A DNA stretch of 64,000 nucleotides from Bacteroidota bacterium (GTDB lineage Bacteria > Bacteroidota > Bacteroidia > Bacteroidales > Lentimicrobiaceae): the NCBI GenBank assembly GCA_009773515.1, contig WSXX01000016.1, positions 62,001 to 126,000 of the forward strand. Direction: 5' to 3'. The notes beneath the pieces are model-generated. The model saw only the letters and a program-made list of their open reading frames with translations, made no database searches and was not told the origin of the DNA. Numbering within the stretch: position 1 is the first letter of the stretch; each line of letters opens with the position of its first letter. Shown one piece after another: positions 9,346 to 19,074 of the stretch. A program made the position numbers and the translations under genes.

Positions 9346-10506
9346 ATGAATAAATGGATTATTTGCAGTGGCCCCGATTGGTTCAGACCTTCAGTAACCA
9401 GCACCCGGCAAATTATTTTTCAATTTCAGAAGCACGGCAATAATGTTTTGTGGGTGAATCCGGTTGCGTTTAAATCGCCATCGGTAAACTCCGACAACAA
9501 AAAGTCGATGCACAAGAAGATTGTGAACAAGCTTAAAACTCATCTCAAAATATTTAAAAAGGTAGAAAAAGGGTTTTATGTGCTGGTCCCGTTTTATATT
9601 CCTGCTTTTTCGCCTTTCTGGGATAAGGTAAATGCTTCGCTGATGAGATTTCAACTGGCATTGGTTGCTTCGTTGCTGAACATAAACTTCAAAGAATCAA
9701 TACTTTGGATATCAGGCAGTTTTACTTTATCTCCTGTATTAAATAAAAAATTCAAGACCAGGGTATATCAGGCTGCTGATCTGATTTCCGATTTCAGAAC
9801 TCCAAACAAAGCTTTACTTGCTGATCTTAAAAAAAAGGAAATCTATCTGAGCAACAATGTTGATCATCTGTTTGCCAGCTCTCCCAATATTCAGAATAAA
9901 CTGGCAAGCCTCGCCGGCCGCGAAGTAAATCTTTTAACCCATGGCGTTGATTTTGATCATTTTACCAAATTCACAGCAATAAATCCACGGCTCTCAGAAA
10001 TCAAAAGCAAAGGACTTCCGATCGCCGGATATTTTGGCACCCTGTCTGACGCAAATGACAAAGAAGTTTTCAGGGTTCTTGCCAAAAATGGATTTTCAGT
10101 GGTAATCATCGGCAAAGTGCTTGGCGATTATTCAATGCTTGAGGGCATGGAAAATGTATATTTTCTGGGTCCTGTTGCCTTTAAAGATCTGCCTTCGTAT
10201 GCCAATGGATTTGACATTTGCCTGCTCAACTGGATTATGGCAGACTGGATCAGAAATTCATTTCCGGTAAAAACAATGGAATATCTGGCAATGGGAAAGC
10301 CGATTATAAGTTGCCGCATTCCGGTGGTGGAACAAATGTTCGGAAGTCTGGTTTATTTTGCCGAAACACCCGAAGAGTTTCTGAGTCAAAGCAGACTGGC
10401 TCTAGCCGAAGACAATCCTTCGCTGAAAGAAATGCGAAAAAAAGCAGCAGCAGAGCACACATGGGACAGTAAATTTGAGTACATTTCAGGAATTATCGGG
10501 AATTAA
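9346..10506 (+). CDS. Glycosyltransferase, GT4-like
   Basis: A 386-residue GT-B-type enzyme. It opens with WIICSGPDWFRPSVTSTRQI, the DW-x-R-pattern start seen in a group of exopolysaccharide glycosyltransferases. FASSPNIQNKL and VNLLTHGVDFDHF mark the hinge, and GYFGTLSDANDKEV opens the donor domain. FPVKTMEYLAMGKPIISCRIP is the donor-binding segment, with the conserved Glu in the K-x-x-E-Y-L-A pattern. The family fits; donor and acceptor are unknown. The PaaK-like gene starts 30 bases downstream. Confidence 0.85.
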   Translation: MNKWIICSGPDWFRPSVTSTRQIIFQFQKHGNNVLWVNPVAFKSPSVNSDNKKSMHKKIVNKLKTHLKIFKKVEKGFYVLVPFYIPAFSPFWDKVNASLMRFQLALVASLLNINFKESILWISGSFTLSPVLNKKFKTRVYQAADLISDFRTPNKALLADLKKKEIYLSNNVDHLFASSPNIQNKLASLAGREVNLLTHGVDFDHFTKFTAINPRLSEIKSKGLPIAGYFGTLSDANDKEVFRVLAKNGFSVVIIGKVLGDYSMLEGMENVYFLGPVAFKDLPSYANGFDICLLNWIMADWIRNSFPVKTMEYLAMGKPIISCRIPVVEQMFGSLVYFAETPEEFLSQSRLALAEDNPSLKEMRKKAAAEHTWDSKFEYISGIIGN

Positions 10507-10536
10507 TCATAGTTTCGACCAAAGAGCGGGGTACTT

Positions 10537-11829
10537 ATGAAAGCTGGAATCAAATTAATAGACCTGATAAGGGGAACTGACATTCTGGGATGCTACGAAA
10601 AACTAAAACATCTGGCAAACCATCCTGAAGAATCCGTTTTAATTCAAAACAGCAATCTCATCAGTCTTTTAAAGTATCTCAAAACCAACAACAAATATTA
10701 CCAAAACCTGCTTGAACGGTTTACTGACGAAGAGATTAACAAATACCCGTTTGTTGTGCTGAACAACCTGCCGGTGATTGATAAACAAATCATCAATAAC
10801 AACTACAACAACTTTTACATTCCCGATAAAAAACGTCCTTCACAAAAGAAAAAAACCGGAGGAAGCACTGGTGCTCCTTTTTACTATTACGTTGACAAAG
10901 AGCATCTTTCGTGGATCTGGGCGCATATTTATTTCTTTTGGAATCTTTACGGTGGTTATCAACCAGGCGATCCTTTTGTTACCATAGCCGGCAATTCGCT
11001 CAGAACTGCCAACCGTCAGGCCAGTGAATCAGTTTATCACCTTTTGCAGAATAATTATTTTATTAAAGGCGATGTGATAAATCAGGACATGAAGATATCA
11101 ACATCAAGGATAAAAAAAGCCAGATTGTTGTATGGTTATCCGAGTTCGATACAGAATATTATCAAAGTCAGACCTGATCTTGTTAAAGCTTTCAAAAATC
11201 TGAATGCAATTTTTACAACTTCCGAGCAGCTTACTCCACAGGTTCGAAAAAGCATAGAAACTGCTTTCGGGAAACCGGTTTTTGACATGTATGGCGCCAA
11301 CGATGGCGGAATCCAGACCTGCGAATGTACCGAGCATGATGGCTATCATATCAACATGCTTAACTGCCATGCAGAGAACCACTGGAACGAACATGGTATG
11401 TGCGAAATACTTCTGACCAATCTGAGCAGTTACACATTTCCATTTATTAAGTACAAAGTCGGAGATCTGGGTGTAGTTAAAAAAGAAGCTTGCAAATGCG
11501 GCTTGTCATGGCCCAGGGTTACCGAGCTGAAAGGCAGAACACGTGATCTTATTAAACTACCATCGGGTAGTGTTATACATGGGGTCTATTTTAACAATAT
11601 CTTTTACCGTTATGAACAAATTGACGGTTACCGGATCATTCAGCATGAAGATTATTCCCTCGAAATTCTGATTCATCTTCAGGATGAGTCACAATTTGAG
11701 CGAGTTTCTTCCGAAATAGATTCTTTCATCAACAAAGAATGGCCTGAACTTAAATCGAAAACCGGCAAACTTCCCGAACTTAATCCGACCAATCTGAAAT
11801 TCAAACTCATCGAAAGCCATGTCGTTTAA
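10537..11829 (+). CDS. PaaK/CapK-like adenylate-forming enzyme
   Basis: A 430-residue member of the phenylacetate-CoA ligase-like branch of ANL enzymes. The phosphate-binding loop KKTGGSTGAPF is at residues 105-115. IFTTSEQL, FDMYGANDGGIQTCEC and KYKVGDLGVV follow in the normal order. CECTEHDGYH and CKCGLSWPR carry the four Cys of the PaaK/CapK zinc-like knot, and LKGRTRDLIKLPSG marks the hinge to the mobile C-domain. Such enzymes adenylate a carboxylic acid; CapK-type members occur in capsule loci with unknown acyl substrates. Its end overlaps the CapA-like gene by 11 bases, so translation is probably coupled. Confidence 0.85.
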   Translation: MKAGIKLIDLIRGTDILGCYEKLKHLANHPEESVLIQNSNLISLLKYLKTNNKYYQNLLERFTDEEINKYPFVVLNNLPVIDKQIINNNYNNFYIPDKKRPSQKKKTGGSTGAPFYYYVDKEHLSWIWAHIYFFWNLYGGYQPGDPFVTIAGNSLRTANRQASESVYHLLQNNYFIKGDVINQDMKISTSRIKKARLLYGYPSSIQNIIKVRPDLVKAFKNLNAIFTTSEQLTPQVRKSIETAFGKPVFDMYGANDGGIQTCECTEHDGYHINMLNCHAENHWNEHGMCEILLTNLSSYTFPFIKYKVGDLGVVKKEACKCGLSWPRVTELKGRTRDLIKLPSGSVIHGVYFNNIFYRYEQIDGYRIIQHEDYSLEILIHLQDESQFERVSSEIDSFINKEWPELKSKTGKLPELNPTNLKFKLIESHVV

Positions 11830-12817
11830 AATCATTTGCACGGGTGATGTGATGTTGGGTGAGAATGTTCACCATTTCAAACGTGGAATCGTTTCACGCT
11901 TCGATGGGAAATACCCTTCGCTGATTTCCGAAAATGTGCGGGAACAACTCTCAACAGCCGATATGCTGCTCATGAATTTCGAAGCAAGTCTGGCAAAGGA
12001 TAATCAGCTTAAGAAAATGACCATCGACAGGGCGGTTTATGTTGCTCCTGTTCAATCGCTTGAATTGCTGAAAAGCATCAAATCGCAGGTTGTTGTGAGT
12101 GTGGCCAACAATCACTTCGGACAACATGGCACTGCATCAGCAAAAGAGTCAATAAAAATTCTGGAATCCAACGGGATATTGGTAACCGGCAAAAATAATC
12201 TTCCTGTTGAAATAGAGAAGAATGGCTTTAGAGCCAGCATTTATGGCGTGAGCCTGGTAAAAGACAATCACTTTGAAGGCTCGTATTTTAAAAGCAGCTA
12301 CAGCGATTTGATTGCTGATCTTAAACTTAGTGAGAAAAGCGCGAATGAGGTCAGAATTATCAGCATTCACTGGGGTGAAGAGTACTTCACATCAGAAAAC
12401 GAAAAGCAGAGAAAACTTGCCGGGGAGTTATCGGCTGCAGGTTTTGATTACATTATCGGGCATCACCCGCACGTAATACAACCTTTCTCAAAAATCGGAG
12501 ATTCATCGGTTATTTACAGTCATGGGAATTTTATCTTTGATCAGAATTTCTCCGGCTTGACTCAGAAAGGACTGGTGAGCAGCATTTCAATTCCCGGAGG
12601 TAAAACTGAGTTGTTTATCAGTCAGCAGCGTAGGTTCAGGGTAACCGGACTTAAACAAGTTTCGCCGGAACAACTTGAAAAATTCTGTAAATCAGCATAT
12701 CACCCTAAAAAACCGGTTATGATGAGAATCAGGATGAAACTTGAACTTCTGCTGAAGTTTTACGAGTTAAACTGGCCCATCATACAGACTTTCACCTTAA
12801 GAATGTTTAAGAAATAG
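11819..12817 (+). CDS. CapA-like metallophosphatase-fold protein
   Basis: A 332-residue protein of the CapA/PgsA family, with IICTGDVMLGENV at the N-terminus, VVSVANNHFGQHG near residue 90, IISIHWGEEY near 180, IIGHHPHVIQP near 215 and VIYSHGNFIFDQ near 233. These are the conserved metal-site blocks. Family members act in poly-gamma-glutamate capsule synthesis or hydrolyse phosphoester or peptide-like bonds in surface polymers. No signal peptide is visible, which is unusual if it acts outside. It overlaps the PaaK-like gene, hinting at a shared step. Confidence 0.85.
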   Translation: MSFKIICTGDVMLGENVHHFKRGIVSRFDGKYPSLISENVREQLSTADMLLMNFEASLAKDNQLKKMTIDRAVYVAPVQSLELLKSIKSQVVVSVANNHFGQHGTASAKESIKILESNGILVTGKNNLPVEIEKNGFRASIYGVSLVKDNHFEGSYFKSSYSDLIADLKLSEKSANEVRIISIHWGEEYFTSENEKQRKLAGELSAAGFDYIIGHHPHVIQPFSKIGDSSVIYSHGNFIFDQNFSGLTQKGLVSSISIPGGKTELFISQQRRFRVTGLKQVSPEQLEKFCKSAYHPKKPVMMRIRMKLELLLKFYELNWPIIQTFTLRMFKK

Positions 12818-12820
12818 CTT

Positions 12821-13279
12821 ATGACTGTGAAAACTAAAAAGATACTTGCTGTTGCTTCAGGTGGAGGCCATTGGATACAACTGATGCGGCTAAAACCCGC
12901 ATTTGAAGGCCATAATCTTGTATATCTTTCCACCCATGACGGATATAAAAAGTTGGTTGAAGGCTCTGCTTTTTATAAAGTAACGGATGCAAACCGTTGG
13001 AATAAATTAAAACTGCTGAAGATGGCCTTTGAAGTCAGAAAAGTAGTAATGAAAGAGAAACCCGATGTAATAATCTCAACAGGGGCTGCACCAGGGCTTT
13101 TTGCAATATTGTGGGGAAGACTCATTGGAAGCAGAACCATCTGGCTCGACAGTATCGCCAATGTTGAAAAACTCAGCATGAGCGGCCGGATTATCAAACC
13201 ATTTTCCCACTTGCATTTAACACAATGGGAGCATCTTGCAAACAATTCGACCTTATTCAAAGGAAATGTAATATCTTGA
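12821..13279 (+). CDS. PssD/Alg14-like glycosyltransferase subunit
   Basis: A 152-residue protein starting 3 bases after the CapA-like stop. ILAVASGGGHWIQLMRLKP is the conserved N-terminal GGGH block, and PDVIISTGAAPGLFAILWGRLIG plus TIWLDSIANVEKLS match Alg14/PssD, the membrane-anchoring acceptor half of a split GT28 enzyme. It should pair with the next gene to make one GT-B glycosyltransferase at the inner face of the cytoplasmic membrane. The length matches PssD. Confidence 0.85.
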   Translation: MTVKTKKILAVASGGGHWIQLMRLKPAFEGHNLVYLSTHDGYKKLVEGSAFYKVTDANRWNKLKLLKMAFEVRKVVMKEKPDVIISTGAAPGLFAILWGRLIGSRTIWLDSIANVEKLSMSGRIIKPFSHLHLTQWEHLANNSTLFKGNVIS

Positions 13280-13356
13280 TTTTCTGGCATTAAAAGTTCT
13301 TAACTTCAGAATTAGCAGGAATAAAAAGGAATACCAATAAAATAAAGCCTGGAAAC

Positions 13357-13839
13357 ATGAAAATATTTGTAGTAGTCGGCACGCAGGAACCATTCGACAG
13401 AATGGTAAAAGCGATAGATATTTGGGCAAGAAATAACAGTACACATTCCATATTTGCTCAAATATCCAGCGCTGAATATAAACCAGAGTCACTCAGATTT
13501 ACCGACTTTATTTCTCCTGAACTATTTGACCAGCATTTTAAAGATGCCGATTTAATAGTCAGCCATGCCGGAATGGGAACAATTATTTCTGCACTCAGGC
13601 TTTCAAAACCGATTATTGTTATGCCACGATTGGCTGCATTGCACGAACACCGAAACGATCATCAACTTGCTACAGCAAAAAGTTTCGAAAAACTGGGATA
13701 TGTCAAAGCAGTTTATTCAGAAGAAGAGCTCAATAACGCCCTTGATGCTGCTGAACACATTATACCCGCTGCTGAAATAGGGCCGGGAGCATCAGTACAA
13801 CTTATCAATACCATTAAAAACTTTATCGACAAAAGCTAA
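13357..13839 (+). CDS. PssE/Alg13-like glycosyltransferase catalytic subunit
   Basis: A 160-residue GT28 C-terminal-domain protein. IFVVVGTQEPFDRMVKAID opens it, and ADLIVSHAGMGTIISAL is the UDP-sugar-binding block, with SKPIIVMPRLAALHEHRNDHQ following. It supplies the nucleotide-sugar half of a split transferase whose partner is the gene just upstream (77-base gap). In related systems (PssDE, Alg13/14) the pair adds a glucuronic acid or N-acetylglucosamine. It is the last gene before a 431-base gap. Confidence 0.88.
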   Translation: MKIFVVVGTQEPFDRMVKAIDIWARNNSTHSIFAQISSAEYKPESLRFTDFISPELFDQHFKDADLIVSHAGMGTIISALRLSKPIIVMPRLAALHEHRNDHQLATAKSFEKLGYVKAVYSEEELNNALDAAEHIIPAAEIGPGASVQLINTIKNFIDKS

Positions 13840-14270
13840 AATAAAAAGTTGAGATAATAATTATTTTCAATCTGCTTTCCCGTTTGTTTTGCCATACGAC
13901 GAATCTTTTACAATAACATCATTAACAATCACTTATATAAATTTATCACACTGGCAAAAACATTTAATAATAAAATAACAGAACTTACCAACAGATTCAT
14001 TATTTTTGACCTTGCAATATTCTTAACAGGCATAATTTCTGTAAAAAGCAATTTATTTACTTGTTAATGAAACATTCGTCGGATCAAAATAGCAAAAAAG
14101 TAAAATTTTTTCTTTCTTTAATGATTACAGATGCCTCTACACCTTTGCTGATAAAGGGTTTATTCAATGGATTTCGCGAACAAATATCAACATTCATTGT
14201 TAGAACTAAGGAATTACTTCTCACCCTTTAAGTGATAAACAAGGTTGAAATTAATAAACTTAACCATTAA
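13840..14270. other. Intergenic gap inside the polysaccharide locus
   Basis: A 431-base AT-rich stretch between the PssE-like gene and the glycosylphosphotransferase. It contains one TATTTTTG at 14001-14008 fitting the -7 consensus, but 260 bases upstream of the next start. There is no clear terminator and no credible gene. Confidence 0.5.
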
Positions 14271-15677
14271 ATGATACGCGAACGCGAAGATCTTGGCAGC
14301 CAGATTTTTGGCATAATAATAACAGTGATTTCACTGTTGGCCTTTATTGGAGCATTCCAGTATGTACGCTGGTATTCAGGTGCAGAAATTGAATATGACA
14401 GCCAGTATATTACTGTGCTATTGTTGTTGATCCCAATCTGGTATTATGGCATCAGCAAAACCAACCTGACCAAATTTTACAGAGCCAAAGATGCAGTTAT
14501 AATTATGCTCGAAAGCGGGCTATTCGTAATTGCAGCAACCGGAATTCTGGCAGCTTTGATAATTATACTCAAGCTCGATAAAATTAACCTAACCATTTTA
14601 CTTTTCTACGCAATCATTGATTTTGTGCTTCTCAATCTGCTGATTACCCTTTCATATGGTTATCACAAAAACCTTATGAATAAAGGGATGAATACGCGGA
14701 ATGTAATAGTTATTGCAGATCAGAATTGTGTTGACTTTGTAGAAAGGTTATTCCTTCATAAAGAATGGGGTTACAGGATTATTGCAATCATTTCTGACTC
14801 AGAACTGATCAATGAAGTATTTGCAAGCAGAGTGAAGGTTATAGAACAAACCCACAGCCTTCCGAACCTGATAAAAACCCATGTGGTTGATGAAGTTTTA
14901 TATTGTAAAAATGACATCAACCAAAACGAAATAAGGTCAATGGTTTATACCTGTGAAGAAATCGGCGTAATTTTCAGATTACAGTCTCAGTTTTTTCAGA
15001 TGTCTTCAACAAAGACACACCTCAGTTATTATGATGATGTGCCGTTTCTGACTTTTGTGAATACCCCGGTTAATAAGATGGCGCATCAATGGAAATTTGT
15101 TGTTGATATTGTTGCCTCCTTTTTTATAATAGTAATCTGGTCGCCGGTACTTTTATTTATAGCACTTGCAATAAAACTAACCTCTAAAGGGCCTGTCGTT
15201 TTCAAACAGAAACGCGTTGGATTGCGCGGACGCGAATTCAGCATCTATAAATTCCGGACAATGGTACAGGATGCTGAAAAGCTAAAGGCACTGCTCGAAA
15301 GTCAGAATGAGATGGATGGCCCGGTATTTAAAATCAAAAATGATCCCCGGATCACACCTATCGGAAGGTTCCTGCGTAAATCAGGGCTCGATGAAATTCC
15401 ACAGTTCTTTAATGTGCTTAAAGGCGACATGTCGTTGGTAGGTCCTCGTCCTCCGCTTCCGCGAGAAGTAGAACAATATGAAAGATGGCAGCTCAGGCGA
15501 TTATCAATGAGACCCGGAATTACCTGCATCTGGCAGATTGCGCCCAACAGAAACAGCATTTCGTTTGAGGAATGGATGAAACTTGACCTGCAATATATCG
15601 ATAGCTGGTCTCTGAAAATCGATTTCATACTTCTCATCAGAACAATTCAAACTGTAGCGCGTGGTTCCGGACAGTAA
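14271..15677 (+). CDS. Undecaprenyl-phosphate glycosylphosphotransferase (initiating enzyme)
   Basis: A 468-residue inner-membrane protein of the WbaP/WcaJ type. Four N-terminal transmembrane helices lie at about residues 12-130. A degenerate CoA-binding-like Rossmann domain follows, then a re-entrant helix near 283-305. The catalytic C-domain has QKRVGLRGREFSIYKFRTM near 315-330 and SLVGPRPPLPREVEQY near 388-403. It transfers a hexose-1-phosphate onto undecaprenyl phosphate, the first committed step of repeat-unit assembly. It is followed by wza- and wzc-type genes, a standard arrangement. Confidence 0.93.
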   Translation: MIREREDLGSQIFGIIITVISLLAFIGAFQYVRWYSGAEIEYDSQYITVLLLLIPIWYYGISKTNLTKFYRAKDAVIIMLESGLFVIAATGILAALIIILKLDKINLTILLFYAIIDFVLLNLLITLSYGYHKNLMNKGMNTRNVIVIADQNCVDFVERLFLHKEWGYRIIAIISDSELINEVFASRVKVIEQTHSLPNLIKTHVVDEVLYCKNDINQNEIRSMVYTCEEIGVIFRLQSQFFQMSSTKTHLSYYDDVPFLTFVNTPVNKMAHQWKFVVDIVASFFIIVIWSPVLLFIALAIKLTSKGPVVFKQKRVGLRGREFSIYKFRTMVQDAEKLKALLESQNEMDGPVFKIKNDPRITPIGRFLRKSGLDEIPQFFNVLKGDMSLVGPRPPLPREVEQYERWQLRRLSMRPGITCIWQIAPNRNSISFEEWMKLDLQYIDSWSLKIDFILLIRTIQTVARGSGQ

Positions 15678-15812
15678 AACTTAACGCTTCCGAACCAATT
15701 CTTTAAACAAGGAACAGATTTTAAATTACTTATTAACACTTTATTACACACAAAAAAAGCACTGCCAGACATTTGATAATTTTAATTAAATTTCGGCCAA
15801 AATTCACCGACA

Positions 15813-16577
15813 ATGAAAAGAACGCTTAAGCAAATCGGAATACTTATCTTTAGTTTGGGTTTATTATTTACGTCCTGCGTTCCACAGGAAAAACTCAAAT
15901 ATGTTCAGGATGAAACCTCATCTGTTGTAAAAGATATTTATAGCCACGACAGGCCTGAAAAAAGAATCAAACCTTTTGACAATCTGTACATTAATGTTTT
16001 GAGTCTTGATGAACAGACTGCGCGGATTTTCAGCAATCAGAATTCTTCCATTACTGGTGGCATGAGTATTGATTTGCTCAGTTATACGGTTAGTGAAACC
16101 GGCACCATCGACTTTCCATTTATTGGTCAGATAAACCTTAACAACCTCTCCTTGCTTGAAGCAAAAGCCAAAGTCGAAAAAGAGCTCAGCCAATATCTTA
16201 GTAACACTGCCATCACCATGAAATTTGTGAACAGCAATATTACCGTGTTGGGTGAAGTTAGAAATCAGGGTGAATTCCCATATTTTAAAGAGCAGCTCAA
16301 TATTTTTCAGGCATTGGGTCATGCCGGCGGGGTAACTGACTATGGCGACAAAAGCAAGGTAACTCTAATCAGAGAATACGACAACACAATTCAGTATCAC
16401 AACATCAACCTTACCGATAAAAGCATTGTAGAAAGTGGTTTTTATTATCTCCAACCCGGAGATGTGGTGATTGTAGAGCCAATAAAAACCAAATTCCGTA
16501 ACCTGAGAACTTTTACATATGCTACTGTACTTGCAACAACATCTACTTTAATCACTGTATTGTACTTTTTCAGATAA
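15813..16577 (+). CDS. Polysaccharide export lipoprotein, Wza/OPX family
   Basis: A 254-residue secreted lipoprotein. The signal peptide ends in the lipobox LFTSC (Cys22). The export domain begins near residue 55 (KPFDNLYINVLS), and an SLBB domain follows (NITVLGEVRNQGEFPYF, then ALGHAGGVTDYGDKSKV). A hydrophobic C-terminal segment lies at about 232-252, in line with Bacteroidetes OPX proteins, which are shorter than E. coli Wza. It forms the outer-membrane or periplasmic channel for polymer export. The Wzc-like gene starts 7 bases later. Confidence 0.92.
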   Translation: MKRTLKQIGILIFSLGLLFTSCVPQEKLKYVQDETSSVVKDIYSHDRPEKRIKPFDNLYINVLSLDEQTARIFSNQNSSITGGMSIDLLSYTVSETGTIDFPFIGQINLNNLSLLEAKAKVEKELSQYLSNTAITMKFVNSNITVLGEVRNQGEFPYFKEQLNIFQALGHAGGVTDYGDKSKVTLIREYDNTIQYHNINLTDKSIVESGFYYLQPGDVVIVEPIKTKFRNLRTFTYATVLATTSTLITVLYFFR

Positions 16578-16584
16578 TTGAACC

Positions 16585-19038
16585 GTGAAAAAAACCGAAG
16601 AAATATTTCAGCAAAAAACTGACTACAAAGATCTTGTATTCAAAATATGGCGATTCAAACATTGGTTTGTCATCTCTTTCTTTGTACTGATAACCGGCGC
16701 GTACATTTTTAACAAAATTACCCCGGCTATTTATAAAAACAAAACAACATTGCTGCTTAAGGACACTCAAAGCAGCTCATTTCTTTCGTCAGGTGACGTA
16801 ATGCAGGGATTTGGTTTATTCGGAGCCAACCAGAACATTGAAAATGAATTGGGAGTATTAACCTCCTATTCAATGATTTACGATGCTGTTAACATTTTGA
16901 ATCTTGAAACATCTATTTACAGTGAAAAATATTTGTTTGGTGGTATAATCAAACATAAAGCTTTGCGATCTGTAGATGAAATATATCTGGACAAGCCTAT
17001 TCAGATCAGCATTAACAAATCTGTGTATCAGCCTATTGATCTGCCGATTTATTTTACCATTCTCAACGATAAGGAATTCAGGATTGAAGCCAAAGGTGAA
17101 GATGTGCTCATTTATGACTACATTGAAGACAGGGTTGTAACCATTGCAAACAAAGTAAATATTGAAGGAACCTACAAGTTTGGCGAAGAAATCAAAGGTG
17201 CAAATTATGATTTCAGAGTACACCTTTCACCAGGCCAAACTGTTCTGCCTCCAAAAGATGCGCGCACATTCTTCTCATTTAACAGCATAAGTTATCTTAC
17301 CATGTATTATCAGGGATCAATCTCTGCGATTGTAACTTCACGTACTTCATCGCTGGTAGTGATCTCAATGAATGGAAACAATCTCTTTAAAATTACTGAC
17401 TTTCTGAATACACTTTCCAGTGCCTATCTTCAGCGAAATCTTGAGCGGAAAAACAGAATTGCTATAAATACTGTCAAGTTTATCGATAGCCAGATAAGCG
17501 AAGTTGCCGACTCATTAACTTATGCCGAAAGTAAACTTCAGAACTTCCGTACTTCAAACAGAGTAATGGATATCGGGTTTCAAGGACAACAGTCACTTGA
17601 AAGAATGAATCAGCTTGAAGGCGAAAGAGCTTTACTGATTATGCAAAAAAAATATTACGATTATATTCGTGGATATTTTGAGAAGAATACAGATATGGCA
17701 GACCTGATAGCACCTTCCTCAATGAATGTGCAGGATGCAATTCTCAATCAGTTAATCAGTCAGTTGATTACCTTGAATGCTGACAGAAATAACCTTTTGC
17801 AGCAAGGGAATATCAAAAACCTCCGATTAAATACCATAGAAGTACAGATAACCAATGTAAAAAACACTATAATTGAAAACATTAACAGTAATGCTGCGAC
17901 AACAGAAATAGCGCTTCAGGACATCAACAACAGGGTAGCGAGAATCTCATCTGAAATGTCGCGTATTCCTTCAACAGAACGCCAGTTGTTGGGAATGGAA
18001 AGATCATTCAAACTCAATGATGCCATTTATACCTTTTTACTTCAGAAACGTTCAGAAGCGCAGATAGCCAGAGCATCCAACGCTCCTGATTATGATGTAA
18101 TTGATCAGGCCAGGTATGTAACTTCCACCAAAATATTCCCTAAAAGCAACCTTTCGTTTATGATTGCAGGTTTAATGGGTTTGGTGCTGCCATTTATTAT
18201 AATCGTACTTCGCGACTTCCTGAATGTAAAAATTTCAGGCAAAAAAGAGATTGAGTCTATGACTGCATTTCCGATACTCGGTCATGTTTTCAACAATGAT
18301 ACAAAAGAAAACATCGTCATCAATGAAACAAGCAATTCTCCCATCTCTGAATCGTTTCGAAGCATAAGAACAAACCTTCAGTTTTATGCAAAAGGAAAGG
18401 ATAAACAGGTATTCCTGATCACTTCGTCATACACAGGTGAAGGTAAATCGTTTGTTGCCCAGAATCTGGCCGCTGTTTATGCACTTTTTGGTAAAAAAAC
18501 CTTAATCATCGGATTTGACCTAAGGAGACCTAAACTTTATCAGGACTTCAAACTTAATAATCAGAAAGGAATCAGCACTGCATTGATCAATCAAACTTCA
18601 CTGCCCGATATAATTCAGAGCACTAGCATCAAAAACCTCGATTTTATATCGGCCGGGCCGATTCCTCCCAATCCATTGGAGCTTATTTCATCAGAAAAAA
18701 CGGAAGAACTGATCAATGAATTGAAAAACCATTACGATTATATCATCATTGACTCTCCGCCAATAGGAGTTGTTTCGGATGCCTATCTTCTGATGAAGTT
18801 TTCTGATGTAAACCTGTTTGTCGTCAGACAGGGATTCTCCAACAAGGAAGCATTCAGCAACAGTGTTAATCTGCTAAAGCAAAAGAATGTACCACATGTT
18901 TCAATCGTTATAAATGATGTTAAAGCCAAAGGTTTGATGTATGACTATGGCTACGAATACACCTATTACAATGATGAAAGTAAAAAACCCTGGTACAGTT
19001 TTGCACTAGGCAAAAAGCCTGTAACCCGCAAAAAGTAA
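16585..19038 (+). CDS. Wzc-like polysaccharide co-polymerase / BY-family tyrosine kinase
   Basis: An 817-residue inner-membrane protein starting with GTG. A Wzz domain lies between TM1 (about 28-48) and TM2 (about 523-543), with long periplasmic coiled-coil segments in between. The cytoplasmic kinase has Walker A SSYTGEGKSFVAQN near 617, Walker A' LIIGFDLRRPKLY near 643 and Walker B YIIIDSPPIG near 722. The C-terminus has a tyrosine cluster (YDYGYEYTYYND, near 787) of the kind autophosphorylated in Wzc. It controls chain length and couples polymerisation to the Wza channel. A strong terminator follows. Confidence 0.94.
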   Translation: MKKTEEIFQQKTDYKDLVFKIWRFKHWFVISFFVLITGAYIFNKITPAIYKNKTTLLLKDTQSSSFLSSGDVMQGFGLFGANQNIENELGVLTSYSMIYDAVNILNLETSIYSEKYLFGGIIKHKALRSVDEIYLDKPIQISINKSVYQPIDLPIYFTILNDKEFRIEAKGEDVLIYDYIEDRVVTIANKVNIEGTYKFGEEIKGANYDFRVHLSPGQTVLPPKDARTFFSFNSISYLTMYYQGSISAIVTSRTSSLVVISMNGNNLFKITDFLNTLSSAYLQRNLERKNRIAINTVKFIDSQISEVADSLTYAESKLQNFRTSNRVMDIGFQGQQSLERMNQLEGERALLIMQKKYYDYIRGYFEKNTDMADLIAPSSMNVQDAILNQLISQLITLNADRNNLLQQGNIKNLRLNTIEVQITNVKNTIIENINSNAATTEIALQDINNRVARISSEMSRIPSTERQLLGMERSFKLNDAIYTFLLQKRSEAQIARASNAPDYDVIDQARYVTSTKIFPKSNLSFMIAGLMGLVLPFIIIVLRDFLNVKISGKKEIESMTAFPILGHVFNNDTKENIVINETSNSPISESFRSIRTNLQFYAKGKDKQVFLITSSYTGEGKSFVAQNLAAVYALFGKKTLIIGFDLRRPKLYQDFKLNNQKGISTALINQTSLPDIIQSTSIKNLDFISAGPIPPNPLELISSEKTEELINELKNHYDYIIIDSPPIGVVSDAYLLMKFSDVNLFVVRQGFSNKEAFSNSVNLLKQKNVPHVSIVINDVKAKGLMYDYGYEYTYYNDESKKPWYSFALGKKPVTRKK

Positions 19039-19047
19039 CTAAAAAAT

Positions 19048-19074
19048 AATCCGGCTCGCTGCCGGATTTTTTTT
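19048..19074 (+). terminator. Rho-independent terminator of the polysaccharide operon
   Basis: An 8-bp perfect stem AATCCGGC/GCCGGATT with loop TCGCT, followed by a run of T, starting 10 bases after the Wzc-like stop. A second weaker hairpin GCCTTAT/ATAAGGC lies at 19082-19105. Confidence 0.92.
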
